In this document: positions 53,585 through 62,074 of the stretch, in pieces | Position numbering within the stretch: position 1 is the stretch's first letter | How the letters are laid out: each line of letters starts with the position of its first letter | Source: MED-G78 sp964275345 | GTDB lineage: Bacteria; Pseudomonadota; Gammaproteobacteria; Magnimaribacterales; D2472 | Assembly (NCBI GenBank): GCA_964275345.1 | Contig: CAXYBK010000003.1 | Coordinates: 186,001 to 250,000 of the forward strand | Reading direction: 5' to 3' | Length of the DNA: 64,000 nt | The notes under the pieces: generated by a model | Told to the model about the DNA's origin: nothing | The model's input: the letters and a program-made list of their open reading frames with translations, nothing else | The model's database searches: none | Position numbers and translations under genes: made by a program

Positions 53585-54582
53585 TAACTTTTAGCACCAT
53601 TCATATCGAACTGCTTTAAAAAATTCCATAGAGTTTGAGAAGTATCAAAGCTGCCTGCTTCTCCCTTGTCATCTTCATTCCATTCATGCCCTTGATTGGA
53701 AATAATCCAATAATTTATATCGGCTCCATTAGAACAATTTGTCCACTTATTAATAGTGCCGATATTCTCCTCACCATCATAGAGAGCCTCTTGGGAGAAT
53801 GCTGTGCATTGATTGTAATCTTGCCAGTATGAAACAACACCAGTTGTGTCCCCATTGTCCTCAAGTGGTCGGTGATAGTCACTTCCATTAATGGAAATAA
53901 CATCATCTTGTAGGCCGTGAATATGAGCTAATGGAGTTGGGTGGAGCGGACTGCATGTGTCATAAGTATAATTACCCATTAGGCCGGCAACTGGAGCTAT
54001 AGCTGCAATTTTGGCACTTAAATAACAAGCTAAATGATATGCCATAAAGCCGCCATTAGAAAATCCTGCTGCATATACCTCATTTAGCTGAACATTATAG
54101 TTATCACCTGTCCAATCAATGATGCTTTCTATAAAAGCTACATCGTTGATACCGCCTTCTTCGGTATTCCATCCTGTTGTTCCCTTATCTTCATAATAGG
54201 AACCTTGAGGATAAATAAGAATAAAATTGTCAGTATCAGCATGTTCTTTAAAACCAGAATACTGCATATTGGTTTCAGCATAATCACCACCACCATGAAG
54301 ACTAAATAATACCGAAACAGGAGAAATATTTTCCGAATAACCGCTTGGAACATATATATAAAATTCTCTCGTTAACCCATCTTTAGTAAACGAACAATAT
54401 TGAGTATTTTCTATTGGAGAATAATTTGAGCATGATGGAACTGATGAATCAGGTGTTGAGATTGGATCAGGTTGGTCAGGAGTAGTTTCACTTCCGCCTC
54501 CACCTCCACCCCCACAAGCAGTGATAAAAGTTATAGCTACTATAGAAGTTATGCTGCGAATTTTTTTTGATAGTTTAATCAT
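53584..54582 (-). CDS. Secreted esterase lipoprotein, PHB depolymerase/feruloyl esterase (LpqC) family
   Basis: Signal peptide with lipobox ITACG (Cys23) and a glycine linker, then an alpha/beta hydrolase domain: FSLHGGGDYAETN (oxyanion), IYPQGSYYEDKGTTGWN, GGINDVAFIESIID and the nucleophile elbow AAGFSNGGFMAYHLAC. The catalytic His is in NQGHEWNE. This layout matches extracellular polyhydroxybutyrate depolymerases and related esterases. First gene of a leftward run that includes DUF952 and two lipoproteins. Confidence 0.87.
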   Translation of the reverse strand: MIKLSKKIRSITSIVAITFITACGGGGGGGSETTPDQPDPISTPDSSVPSCSNYSPIENTQYCSFTKDGLTREFYIYVPSGYSENISPVSVLFSLHGGGDYAETNMQYSGFKEHADTDNFILIYPQGSYYEDKGTTGWNTEEGGINDVAFIESIIDWTGDNYNVQLNEVYAAGFSNGGFMAYHLACYLSAKIAAIAPVAGLMGNYTYDTCSPLHPTPLAHIHGLQDDVISINGSDYHRPLEDNGDTTGVVSYWQDYNQCTAFSQEALYDGEENIGTINKWTNCSNGADINYWIISNQGHEWNEDDKGEAGSFDTSQTLWNFLKQFDMNGAKS

Positions 54583-54694
54583 TTGATGAATTTAATTTAT
54601 AAAAATATATTCTACTTTAGATAGCATATAAATTTTTATTATTGTATTTTGTTATTACATACAAATGTCATACAAATTTTTTAGGAGATTATTC

Positions 54695-55132
54695 ATGCGG
54701 TATTTATTTTTAATGTTCTTTTCTGTCATTGGCTTTGCTGATGATCATTCTGTTTCCTCTAAGTTTTCAAGTTGCGAAGGTAAATTTGTAAATTATTATG
54801 TTGCTGAGCTTACTCCAGAGGGGAATATCGATGGAATGATTGAAGCTACAAAAATGCACCAAAAGTTTTATGATGCTTGGGGAGCGAAAGTTAAAGTTTA
54901 TCCAGCATTACAATATATGCGCAAAGAAGGTGGCGAAACCGAAGAAAGTCTTCATAGAACATCAACTATGGTTGTGTGGGAGAGTTTAAACGAGTGGGAG
55001 TCTTGGAGATCTAAGTTAGATTCAATGTCAGATTCAGAAAGCAAAGCTCAACAAAAAGATTATGATGCTTTTGTAGCAAAATATAATGAAAATACAAAAG
55101 TAGTGGCTCAAAATAGATGGTGCATGCTCTGA
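54695..55132 (+). CDS. Secreted protein of unknown function (145 aa)
   Basis: ATG 54695 has AGGAG 7 bases upstream and yields a clear signal peptide (MRYLFLMFFSVIGFADD); an in-frame start at 54665 adds ten residues and is less likely. The mature part contains EGKFVNYYVAELTPEG and STMVVWESLNEWESWRSK, resembling the ferredoxin-like barrel of antibiotic biosynthesis monooxygenase-like proteins, but weakly. Two cysteines (CEGKF and near the C-terminus) could form a disulfide. Confidence 0.7.
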   Translation: MRYLFLMFFSVIGFADDHSVSSKFSSCEGKFVNYYVAELTPEGNIDGMIEATKMHQKFYDAWGAKVKVYPALQYMRKEGGETEESLHRTSTMVVWESLNEWESWRSKLDSMSDSESKAQQKDYDAFVAKYNENTKVVAQNRWCML

Positions 55133-55150
55133 TATCTTAGAAAGCTTTTT

Positions 55151-55510
55151 TTATACCCATTGGTCATTGGGGGCGGTCAGATCGCTCTCAATATCTCCAG
55201 TATTAATAACACCTTTTGGCTCAACTAGCATTATTTGAGCTTCTTCTTTTGCATAAGGTCTGTGCTTAGTACCCTTTGGCACTACAATCATTTCGCCTGC
55301 ATTAATTTGAATTGTCTCATCTTTAAATTCAATCCAAATTACTCCATTAATAACAATAAAAACCTCATCTGTATCATTGTGCTCATGCCATATAAAATCA
55401 TCTTTAATTTTTGCCAACTTAAATTGATAATCATTCATCTCAGCAATCACTTTAGGTGACCAATGGTCATTAAACTTATCAAACTTAGATTTAAAATTAA
55501 TTTTCTTCAC
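55151..55510 (-). CDS. Cupin-domain protein
   Basis: A 119-residue single cupin: motif 1 WHEHNDTDEVFIVINGVIWIE (two His and Glu for metal) and motif 2 GEMIVVPKGTKHRPYAKEE. The substrate is unknown; small cupins like this often act as isomerases, dioxygenases or ligand sensors. Its start overlaps the end of the VOC-family gene by 4 bases. Confidence 0.9.
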   Translation of the reverse strand: MKKINFKSKFDKFNDHWSPKVIAEMNDYQFKLAKIKDDFIWHEHNDTDEVFIVINGVIWIEFKDETIQINAGEMIVVPKGTKHRPYAKEEAQIMLVEPKGVINTGDIESDLTAPNDQWV

Positions 55511-56346
55511 TTAACATGCTCAATTAATAGAGTGGGTACATTGTGGGTATGTGATTTGATAGTTGCTACAAATGTATTCTCTTTTATTCCTTTCTGCACA
55601 GGCGAAACAGTTACACCCTCATCAATAAGCCTCTGATAAGTATCTTCAATATTCTTAACTTCCCAAGCTAATCCCCATAATTGATCATTTGCTGGCTGAC
55701 CATCCTTGCTTTCAATAACTTCTATGGTAGTTTTATTAAGCCTAAAAAATAGCATTCTCTTTTTCCAATGCTCAATGACTTTATCTAAAGCTAGTCTTAT
55801 ATTGAAAATATCTTGGTAAACGCTAATGAAGCCATCTGCATCATTGGTGTTAATCACTAGATGATCTAATTTACTTATAGATGAGGTTTGATGGTTTGAA
55901 GAAGGCAGTTCGCCATCGGTATGTTCAATAACAAATGAAAATAACCCTCTGGTAAGTTCTGGTGGTAAAAAAAGGTTTTGCCATCTTCTAATGTTTTCAT
56001 TATCAGAATTACTTCCCTCTCCATCTGAGATTTCACCTATTCCAAAACCTGCTGAGCTTATCGAAGTATATACATCTTTTATATTATCTGTTCCAAGAAC
56101 TATGCCAGTTAGCCCTTCCCCATCTTGTTTAAGAGCGTTATTTACCAGATCTGCACCCAGCCCAGCACCTTTGCTAGCTAGTAATTCAAAATAAGTATTC
56201 TCAAAATTAAATATTGAGTTTATTGTGCCTAATTCTTTGTGCTCGCCTCGCCATACAGGAGGCATACCAAATACTTTTGTGTAGTCCTTCTCGGCTTCAT
56301 CTAGATCTTTTACAGCAATGATTAAATGATCTAATGAACTAATCAT
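55507..56346 (-). CDS. VOC-family protein with two glyoxalase-like domains
   Basis: A 279-residue protein: the first glyoxalase-like domain starts LDHLIIAVKDLDEAEKDYTKVFG (about residues 5-120) and the second starts LDHLVINTNDADGFISVYQDIFN (about 165-275). The first resembles the glyoxalase-like domain of DUF4394/Glyoxalase_3-type proteins. Substrate unknown. It is coupled to the cupin gene by a 4-base overlap. Confidence 0.87.
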   Translation of the reverse strand: MISSLDHLIIAVKDLDEAEKDYTKVFGMPPVWRGEHKELGTINSIFNFENTYFELLASKGAGLGADLVNNALKQDGEGLTGIVLGTDNIKDVYTSISSAGFGIGEISDGEGSNSDNENIRRWQNLFLPPELTRGLFSFVIEHTDGELPSSNHQTSSISKLDHLVINTNDADGFISVYQDIFNIRLALDKVIEHWKKRMLFFRLNKTTIEVIESKDGQPANDQLWGLAWEVKNIEDTYQRLIDEGVTVSPVQKGIKENTFVATIKSHTHNVPTLLIEHVK

Positions 56347-56361
56347 GTGTCTACTAAATGA

Positions 56362-56730
56362 TTATTCGCTCTCGACATTAAATAACTTATTGTAGATTTT
56401 CCACTCGCCCTCTTGCTTAATAAAAGAAAGAGTGTCAAAAAAAGTTATTCCTAAATATTTATCTCTTAATTTAACAAGCGCTGTTGTTCCTTCAACTTCG
56501 CAAACAAATATTTCAAAAACTACATTTTCTCCAGCAGCACTTGGTGATGGTTGTTGAGATGATACAAAGCCAGCAAAGTCGTCTACTGACATTTCCATGA
56601 AGTCACCATGGAGATAGCCAACTACTGACGCATTAGGATGAAACGCCTCTTTAACTTTGTCTGCACTTGATTCATCCATGCTGTCGATATACAGCTGAAC
56701 TACGCTTTCTATTTGTTCTTTGTCACTCAT
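56362..56730 (-). CDS. NTF2-like protein (SnoaL/lumazine-binding-like)
   Basis: A 122-residue cone-shaped alpha+beta domain: IESVVQLYIDSMDESSADKVKEAFHPNASVVGYL at the start and VKLRDKYLGITFFDTLSFIKQEGEWKIYNKLF at the end are the usual NTF2-like pattern of the putative lumazine-binding family. Possible roles are isomerisation, cyclisation or ligand binding. GGAG-type SD precedes the ATG. Confidence 0.85.
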   Translation of the reverse strand: MSDKEQIESVVQLYIDSMDESSADKVKEAFHPNASVVGYLHGDFMEMSVDDFAGFVSSQQPSPSAAGENVVFEIFVCEVEGTTALVKLRDKYLGITFFDTLSFIKQEGEWKIYNKLFNVESE

Positions 56731-56756
56731 TCTTTTCTCCTGTCTTGAAATGCTAA

Positions 56757-56772
56757 GACTAAAAAATTAGTC
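56757..56772. promoter_or_regulatory. Inverted repeat in the promoter region of the NTF2-like gene
   Basis: GACTAA-AAAA-TTAGTC, a 6+4+6 dyad 26 bases upstream of the NTF2-like gene start. It could be an operator. No partner copy was found. Confidence 0.3.
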
Positions 56773-56814
56773 CTCATAAATATTATTTTTACATATTATT
56801 TACTAAATACAACG

Positions 56815-57648
56815 CTAATCTTTGTATGTATCTCTCAAAAATTCTGCAATATTTTGTCTAATAATTTGGTCTGCCTCATCAGAAAAACCATAGTGGCCTC
56901 CATTCTCAATTGTTAGTAATTGATGCTTATCTTTAAGTTTTTGATCTAAGAGGATAGCCTGATCATATGGTACCCAATCATCCTTGGTGCCATGAATAGT
57001 TAAAACCTGTGGCGAGTTTGGACCTACTAAATTAATAGGTGAAAATTTTTCTGATGCTTCTTCAAGGGTTAAACTTTCAGGCAACCATGTCTTAATGTAA
57101 TTTGAAAAAGAAAAGAATTTTTCTTCATCAAGAAATTGTGAATTTTTTTCAATTTCAGTAATACCAAATAGGTTAATGACTGCTTTAGGCTTTATTAAAG
57201 TATTGCAAGAGCTTTTAAAATTATATTCATTAGACAATCCAACCATTAAAGCTAGATGTCCTCCTGCGCTAGCACCAGATACTACAATATCTTTAACGGA
57301 AAGTTTTTTTGCAACTGCATCATCAAGAATTTTTTTATATGCACATATAACATCATCGACTGCATTTGGTGCTGTGTCCTCTCCAACTCTGTAACCAATC
57401 ATATAAACATTTAGTTTTTCATGATCTATAAAATGATTGTGAAATCTTTTAACCCATCTCTCAGAACGTTTATCCCCAAAAAGCCATCCGCCTCCATGAA
57501 TCCATATTAAAACTTTATCTGATGACCCTTCATACAAATCAATTTTTTGCTTTTCATTAATTCCATATGAAATTTCACTTGAGTATAAGGGCTCTTCCGA
57601 GAAAGCTATAAAAGGCAATAATAGTGATAATCTTAAAAAATTTTTCAT
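56815..57648 (-). CDS. Secreted alpha/beta hydrolase, BD-FAE/esterase-lipase type
   Basis: Signal peptide (about residues 1-17, ending FIAFS) followed by an alpha/beta hydrolase: oxyanion IWIHGGGWLFGDKRS, nucleophile elbow VVSGASAGGHLALMVG, acid in GTKDDWVPYD and His in NGGHYGFSDE. The pattern is that of feruloyl esterase-like (BD-FAE) and hormone-sensitive-lipase-related enzymes. The length is 277 residues. Monocistronic. Confidence 0.87.
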   Translation of the reverse strand: MKNFLRLSLLLPFIAFSEEPLYSSEISYGINEKQKIDLYEGSSDKVLIWIHGGGWLFGDKRSERWVKRFHNHFIDHEKLNVYMIGYRVGEDTAPNAVDDVICAYKKILDDAVAKKLSVKDIVVSGASAGGHLALMVGLSNEYNFKSSCNTLIKPKAVINLFGITEIEKNSQFLDEEKFFSFSNYIKTWLPESLTLEEASEKFSPINLVGPNSPQVLTIHGTKDDWVPYDQAILLDQKLKDKHQLLTIENGGHYGFSDEADQIIRQNIAEFLRDTYKD

Positions 57649-57703
57649 ACAAGATTTTTATGACAAGGATTAAACTGATTAATATTTCTACAACAACAGG
57701 CTG

Positions 57704-57823
57704 CTATTGCAAAAACTGCAACCAAAAGGATTTATATTTTTTTAGCTTTCTACTTTGCGCAACAAGCGCATTCGCAGCAACTACAACAATCACACATACT
57801 AATAGTATAAACCATATAATCAT
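57704..57823 (-). CDS. Possible small membrane peptide (39 aa)
   Basis: ATG at 57823 opens a 39-residue frame with one hydrophobic span (MIIWFILLVCVIVVVAANAL) and a basic tail (QSRKLKKYKSFW). It lies upstream of, and in the same direction as, the esterase gene. A competing frame on the plus strand overlaps it, so this is a low-confidence call. Confidence 0.3.
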   Translation of the reverse strand: MIIWFILLVCVIVVVAANALVAQSRKLKKYKSFWLQFLQ

Positions 57824-57919
57824 TAAATTACTTAATATGTAACCTTTACTTCCTATTATAATGATGTTACCTTTGCGTTACATTTTGAAAGAAATTAAAT
57901 ATTTTTTAAGGAGTTTTTT

Positions 57920-58309
57920 ATGGAGCATTTAGTCGGGATAGTCGCAATATTATCAGGATGTATCATACCTGTATCAATTTTTGTCTGGCTTTATTACCAA
58001 GAGAAAGATAAAAATAGAACTATATTAGAAATATCAAAAAACTTAGATGATCCTAAAAAAATTGAAGAGTTGATGGCTATTTTTGGTGAAAAGAAGCAAG
58101 AGCCATTAGATTATAGAAGAAATGGTGTAGTAACTATGTTTACCGGATTAGGCTTGTTTTTATTTGGTGTATTTTTTCTTGGCTCAATTCTTAAAGGAGT
58201 TGGGGCGCTTGTTGGCACCATTGGTGTTGGAATGGTGATTGCTGGTTATCTATACCCAAATACTAGCGGCGAAATCAATAAAGCGGTTGAAGATTTTGAG
58301 AAGAGATAG
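57920..58309 (+). CDS. DUF6249-like membrane protein
   Basis: A 129-residue protein: N-terminal span (LVGIVAILSGCIIPVSIFVWLYY), a short charged cytoplasmic part and two later spans (VVTMFTGLGLFLFGVFF and VGALVGTIGVGMVIAGYL). The DUF6249 pattern is recognised by general layout and the N-terminal helix. AAGGAG precedes the ATG. Paired with a helix-turn-helix gene 9 bases downstream, which probably regulates it. Confidence 0.75.
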   Translation: MEHLVGIVAILSGCIIPVSIFVWLYYQEKDKNRTILEISKNLDDPKKIEELMAIFGEKKQEPLDYRRNGVVTMFTGLGLFLFGVFFLGSILKGVGALVGTIGVGMVIAGYLYPNTSGEINKAVEDFEKR

Positions 58310-58318
58310 GCTTTAATT

Positions 58319-58537
58319 TTGGGCAAACATCACAAAAAGCTTTTTAATAATCTTGAAGAGCTGAGAAAAAAATCTGGTCTCACTCAACAAGATCTATCTG
58401 AAAGTGCTGAGGTGTCTAGAAAAAGCATCAATGCTATTGAAAATGGAATATATGTGCCCTCTACTGTCTTAGCATTAAAAATAGCTGAAACTCTTAACTG
58501 TAAAGTAGAAGATCTGTTTCAGCTGCCTAAAAATTAA
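58319..58537 (+). CDS. XRE-family helix-turn-helix regulator (72 aa)
   Basis: Single HTH_3 domain: NLEELRKKSGLTQQDLSESAEVSRKSINAIENGIYVPSTVLALKIAETLN, with the canonical Gln-Gln and recognition helix. It resembles small regulators such as YvaO/SinR-like partners of membrane proteins. It starts with TTG at 58319 because no ATG precedes the domain. Probably co-transcribed with the preceding DUF6249-like gene. Confidence 0.88.
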   Translation: MGKHHKKLFNNLEELRKKSGLTQQDLSESAEVSRKSINAIENGIYVPSTVLALKIAETLNCKVEDLFQLPKN

Positions 58538-58601
58538 TTGGCAACTTCTTAGCAAATAAAAAACATATATAATTAATTTACTTTAAATTGGAGCGCCTTA
58601 A

Positions 58602-59374
58602 ATGAAAAAAATAATAGCATTTGTTTTTCTTATGTCATTTCTACCAACACTAAATTCTCATGATCTTGAGGCTGCAATAAGCAGTGAAGAAAGAAGTCCA
58701 AAAAATGTAACTAGAGATTCTTCAAGACATCCTTATGAGACTCTTACTTTTTTTGAAATCAAGCCAGACATGAAAGTTGTAGAGCTATCTCCAGGTGGAG
58801 GTTGGTATACAGAAATTTTAGCTAACTATATTCATAAGCCAGGTCAGCTCATAGCAGCTCACTTTGATAAAGACTCACAAAGAGCCTACTTCCAAAGAAG
58901 CAGAGCAAGTTTTGAAAAAAGAATTGATGAAGATCCTTTATTTAAAGATATTGAAATTGTTGATCTAAGCTCAAGCTTAGCAGACCTGGAAGTGTAGATG
59001 CTGTTTTAACATTTAGAAATCTCCATAATTGGTTAGGGCCACAAATGGATTCAATTTTTGCAAGCAGTTCAAAGGCGCTTAAACCAGGTGGAATATTTGG
59101 TGTTGTGGAGCATAGAGCAAAGCCTGGCACTTCAATGGAAATGATGAAAAAAAGTGGCTATGTCACCGAAGAACATGCAATAGCGGTAGCCAAGAAGCAT
59201 GGTTTTAGGCTAGTTGATAGGTCAGAAATAAATTCTAACCCTAAAGATAGTGCAAACCATCCAGGCGGGGTTTGGACTTTGCCTCCCGGCTTAAGACTAA
59301 AAGATAAAGATAGAGAAAAATATATTGAAATTGGTGAAAGCGACAGAATGACTCTTCTTTTTATGAAATCATAG
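58602..59374 (+). pseudogene. Secreted SAM-dependent methyltransferase, reading frame broken by a one-base indel
   Basis: Signal peptide (about residues 1-19), then SSRHPYETLTFFEIKPDMKVVELSPGGGWYTEILA, a class I methyltransferase motif typical of periplasmic methyltransferases in SAR86-like and other marine bacteria. The frame ends early at 58997, but the next frame continues with SVDAVLTFRNLHNWLG, LKPGGIFGVVEHRA and a C-terminal GGVWTLPPGL, finishing at 59374. One missing C in the CC of GCAGACCTGG (about 58985) would restore the frame. Ends one base before the next gene. Confidence 0.82.
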
Positions 59375-59770
59375 ATGAAAACCCTTAAAGAGGAGCCTAT
59401 TTTTAATTGCTCAGCTAAAAGCTTATGGAATATTTTATCTGACGTGAGTCGATGTGATTGGGTGCCGACAGTTGATGCAATTACTCTGGAGGGAGATTGC
59501 CGAATATTTCAAATGGAGGGCATTGGGTCTGTTAAAGAAAGAATATTGCTTTTAGATAATGAGTTAATGAAATTGCAATACTCTGCGATTGAATCAAAAA
59601 TGCCAATTGAGCATTTAGCAACAATGCAAATATCAGAAATTAACGCAACAAGCTGTAAGCTAGAATGGTCTACTGAAATTGACCCTGAGATGTTTGCTGA
59701 GGCTATTCATCAAGGCATGCTAGTTTCTATTGAGGGAATCAAAGCTGTTATAGCAAATGAGGCTGGATAG
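59375..59770 (+). CDS. SRPBCC/START-like protein (polyketide cyclase family)
   Basis: A 131-residue helix-grip domain: FNCSAKSLWNILSDVSRCDWVP at the start, CRIFQMEGIGSVKERILLLD and the C-terminal helix EAIHQGMLVSIEGIKAVI. It binds a hydrophobic ligand or intermediate; function unknown. The ATG directly follows the methyltransferase stop. Confidence 0.85.
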   Translation: MKTLKEEPIFNCSAKSLWNILSDVSRCDWVPTVDAITLEGDCRIFQMEGIGSVKERILLLDNELMKLQYSAIESKMPIEHLATMQISEINATSCKLEWSTEIDPEMFAEAIHQGMLVSIEGIKAVIANEAG

Positions 59771-59776
59771 AATTAA

Positions 59777-60316
59777 TTAGGCAATTGCCTTCTGCTTTTC
59801 GTACTTATTGATAAAAAAGTAATAAAAAGGCATCAGTAACAATGCGTAACCTAGTACCTTGGCACCTATCAGCTCAAAAAAAGTAAAGCAGGTAATTCCT
59901 GCAAGAAAGAGAATAAATAATTCTGCATAACTTTTGAGGTACCCTTCTTGAAAGGCAGCCCTAATAATCAAATAATTCACAGGCAGATAAAGAATTACTG
60001 CTGTTATGGCTCCAGGACTAAAGTCATTAAAATAAAAACTAAAGAAAACATGAAAAAAAGCATTTACAACCTGGGTTGTCATTAAAAAGAACAAGACTAG
60101 ATGTGCGCTACCTCTATTATTCTTTATTAAATGTACAAAAATAAATATTAATAATTGTGAAATAAGTATTATGAGAACTGCTTCTGTGGGAATAGAGTTA
60201 TTGTCAGAAAAGTAAGTTAATCTCCAGTCCCTAAAATTAAAAATTATATGCTCTTCAAAATGATGTATTGCATATATCAAAGGGCCTAAAACAATTAGGT
60301 TTTTAAACTGATGCAT
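59777..60316 (-). CDS. HXXEE-domain membrane protein (paralogue of the gene at 63028)
   Basis: A 179-residue, roughly five-span membrane protein with the HXXEE signature IYAIHHFEEHIIFNF at residues 16-30. The later spans repeat VVNAFFHVFFSFYFNDFSPGAITAVILYLPVNYLIIRAAFQEGYLKSY, which is nearly shared with the protein at 63028. HXXEE proteins are of unknown function; the paired His and Glu residues could bind metal inside the membrane. Downstream of the DUF-type gene at 60330 by 13 bases. Confidence 0.85.
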   Translation of the reverse strand: MHQFKNLIVLGPLIYAIHHFEEHIIFNFRDWRLTYFSDNNSIPTEAVLIILISQLLIFIFVHLIKNNRGSAHLVLFFLMTTQVVNAFFHVFFSFYFNDFSPGAITAVILYLPVNYLIIRAAFQEGYLKSYAELFILFLAGITCFTFFELIGAKVLGYALLLMPFYYFFINKYEKQKAIA

Positions 60317-60329
60317 GAATTATGCTTCT

Positions 60330-60731
60330 TTATTTGGGTCCCACAAGAACTAAATTCTTGGTCTTAAGTCTATTTACTACTAATTTGTATCTTGATTGTT
60401 CTTCCTTCCATTCCTTTAACCATTCAGCGCCATCTCTCTCTGCATCAACAAAGATTGCATTGGTAAATGCTAAAGGCAATAGAATTGCAACGTGAATCAC
60501 TATACTTGCAACTGTATTGTAGTTAAAGAATCCTAAGTAGTTTGCTGCCAAAAATCCAAAGAAGACGCTCCATATAGTGAACAGCACTAACATAAAGTAA
60601 GTCTGTAGACTTGGATCGGGTATGTACTTAAGAGGGTTATACCTCACATCCATTACTCTTCTCCAACCATTCACAAAAGACATTATTGTTCTTCTGAATA
60701 GACTAGGCTTTTTTTCATTTTGTTCAATCAT
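60330..60731 (-). CDS. Membrane protein, unknown (133 aa)
   Basis: Two or three membrane spans (about residues 47-70 and 75-97) flanked by charged cytoplasmic ends, with RRVMDVRYNPLKYIPDPSLQTYFMLVLF near the start and DAERDGAEWLKEWKEEQSRY near the end. The family is not recognised. Its ATG overlaps the stop of a 34-residue membrane peptide gene. Confidence 0.72.
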   Translation of the reverse strand: MIEQNEKKPSLFRRTIMSFVNGWRRVMDVRYNPLKYIPDPSLQTYFMLVLFTIWSVFFGFLAANYLGFFNYNTVASIVIHVAILLPLAFTNAIFVDAERDGAEWLKEWKEEQSRYKLVVNRLKTKNLVLVGPK

Positions 60732-60828
60732 CGCTTCTCCTATTGAATCTTATAAACTCTTTAATGACATGCATGCCAACTGTTGCCCATGTCACTACGA
60801 CCAAACTCCAAAACAAAATCTCAATCAT
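60724..60828 (-). CDS. Small membrane peptide (34 aa)
   Basis: ATG at 60828 opens MIEILFWSLVVVTWATVGMH, one membrane span, with a basic tail (IKEFIRFNRRSDD). Its stop overlaps the start of the 133-aa membrane-protein gene by 8 bases (ATGATTGA), and its start overlaps the end of a still smaller frame by 4 bases (ATGA). The chained overlaps support translation. Confidence 0.5.
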   Translation of the reverse strand: MIEILFWSLVVVTWATVGMHVIKEFIRFNRRSDD

Positions 60829-60887
60829 TTAAATTTAACAAGTTCTTTGCATAATATGATCATAACTACCCAGATTAAAAAAACCAT
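60825..60887 (-). CDS. Very small membrane peptide frame (20 aa)
   Basis: ATG at 60887 opens a 20-residue frame, MVFLIWVVMIILCKELVKFK, whose TGA overlaps the next peptide's ATG (ATGA). Its pattern (hydrophobic span then KELVKF) echoes the KEFIRF tail of the next peptide. No ribosome-binding site is obvious, so it may be a leader or chance. Confidence 0.3.
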   Translation of the reverse strand: MVFLIWVVMIILCKELVKFK

Positions 60888-60912
60888 AAATATAAGTATT
60901 TATCTTTTTTGA

Positions 60913-61701
60913 TTAATTGAATTTCGCTTTCCAGGGCATTAAATCTAAATCATTACCATGTGTTTGAGGGTCAAAATCTTTATCAAAAAATAATTTATAG
61001 TCTGCGTAATTACTTCTTAATGCTCCTTTCTTTGAAAAGAAGAATTTGAACATGCTTTTAAATGTAGATAGTTTCCAAAATTGCTTGTCATGTCTTAACA
61101 TCTTGATTGCAACTCTTGTGTTTGCATGAATCATATCAATCAAGGCCAATTTCATTACAATCCTCATTGTTTTATCTGAACCATTTACTGCTTTATAAAC
61201 ATTGTATGCAACTGATTTATGCTCTACTTCTTCTAAACTGTGCCACTTCCACATATCTGCTACCGGATTGTCTGATTTCAGAAGATTGCCTTTTAATATA
61301 CTTGCGCCCATTGATGCAGTGACATGCTCCATTGCAGTTGTAATTGCTAGTCGTATTTTATTGTCGATTTTATTTGTATGAGATTTTTCAAGTTTTTTTA
61401 TAAATACATCTTCTAAATCTTCTAAGTCATACCCCTTAAGTTCACATAATAGTTTGTTGTATTTGATGTGTTCTCTTGTATGTGTTGCCTCTTGTATGCA
61501 AAACATACGAATCTCTTCAGACATCTCTTTGCTTACTTCGTTTTGGAATGCACGAACACTATTCATAAAAAACTTCTCACCTTTTGGAAAACTAAAACTC
61601 AAAGCATTAAAAACTGCAGTTAAAAATGCATCATCGTTTGCCCAATTTGAAGATAGGTGTTTCTTCAGTTCAAATGAAGGGTCTCTTTTTATCATTGTCA
61701 T
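60913..61701 (-). CDS. Metal-dependent hydrolase-like protein (PF10118 family)
   Basis: A helical protein of about 262 residues with di-iron-like motifs: FCIQEATHTREHIKYNKLL and HSLEEVEHKSVAYNVYKAV, where Glu and His pairs fit the ferritin-like PF10118 family of predicted metal-dependent hydrolases. The start is set at ATG 61701 (MTMIKRDPSF); a TTG at 61719 would add six residues. Substrate unknown, but family members occur with lipid genes. Confidence 0.82.
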   Translation of the reverse strand: MTMIKRDPSFELKKHLSSNWANDDAFLTAVFNALSFSFPKGEKFFMNSVRAFQNEVSKEMSEEIRMFCIQEATHTREHIKYNKLLCELKGYDLEDLEDVFIKKLEKSHTNKIDNKIRLAITTAMEHVTASMGASILKGNLLKSDNPVADMWKWHSLEEVEHKSVAYNVYKAVNGSDKTMRIVMKLALIDMIHANTRVAIKMLRHDKQFWKLSTFKSMFKFFFSKKGALRSNYADYKLFFDKDFDPQTHGNDLDLMPWKAKFN

Positions 61702-61727
61702 ATTAAATTTTTTCCACAAAAAAAGAA

Positions 61728-61985
61728 TTATAAGTCATTCCAGAACCTAGAATTAAAACCTTTTGCTTTAATGAGTTTTAGTAATACTGATGGGGTTCCT
61801 TTCAAATACCATAACAAAATTAACAATATAACTATCCCTATTGGGCCTGCATTCAAAAGACTTTGTCCAAGTACAAAAAAGTTGCTTCTTACATTTGAAG
61901 ATAAAACTATTCCAAAAAGGACTAAAATTACTAAAATAGCGATCAATACATCTGCTACTTTGCCAATAATTTTCCAAATTTTCAT
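61728..61985 (-). CDS. Small membrane protein (85 aa)
   Basis: Two hydrophobic spans (about residues 8-30 and 45-65) and a basic C-terminus (LLKLIKAKGFNSRFWNDL). Unknown family. It is the upstream neighbour of the PF10118 gene on the same strand, 26 bases away. Confidence 0.6.
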   Translation of the reverse strand: MKIWKIIGKVADVLIAILVILVLFGIVLSSNVRSNFFVLGQSLLNAGPIGIVILLILLWYLKGTPSVLLKLIKAKGFNSRFWNDL

Positions 61986-62074
61986 AATTATTTTTGTTTG
62001 TTTTGCTCAACTCTGCCATAACAGAAGAGTTTATAACCCTACTGGATAAGATTATATATCTAATGGGTAAAATT

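Noticed and set aside
57624..57842. Plus-strand 72-residue frame overlapping the 39-aa minus-strand peptide
   Set aside because: It begins inside the hydrolase gene on the other strand, lacks a ribosome-binding site and resembles no family.
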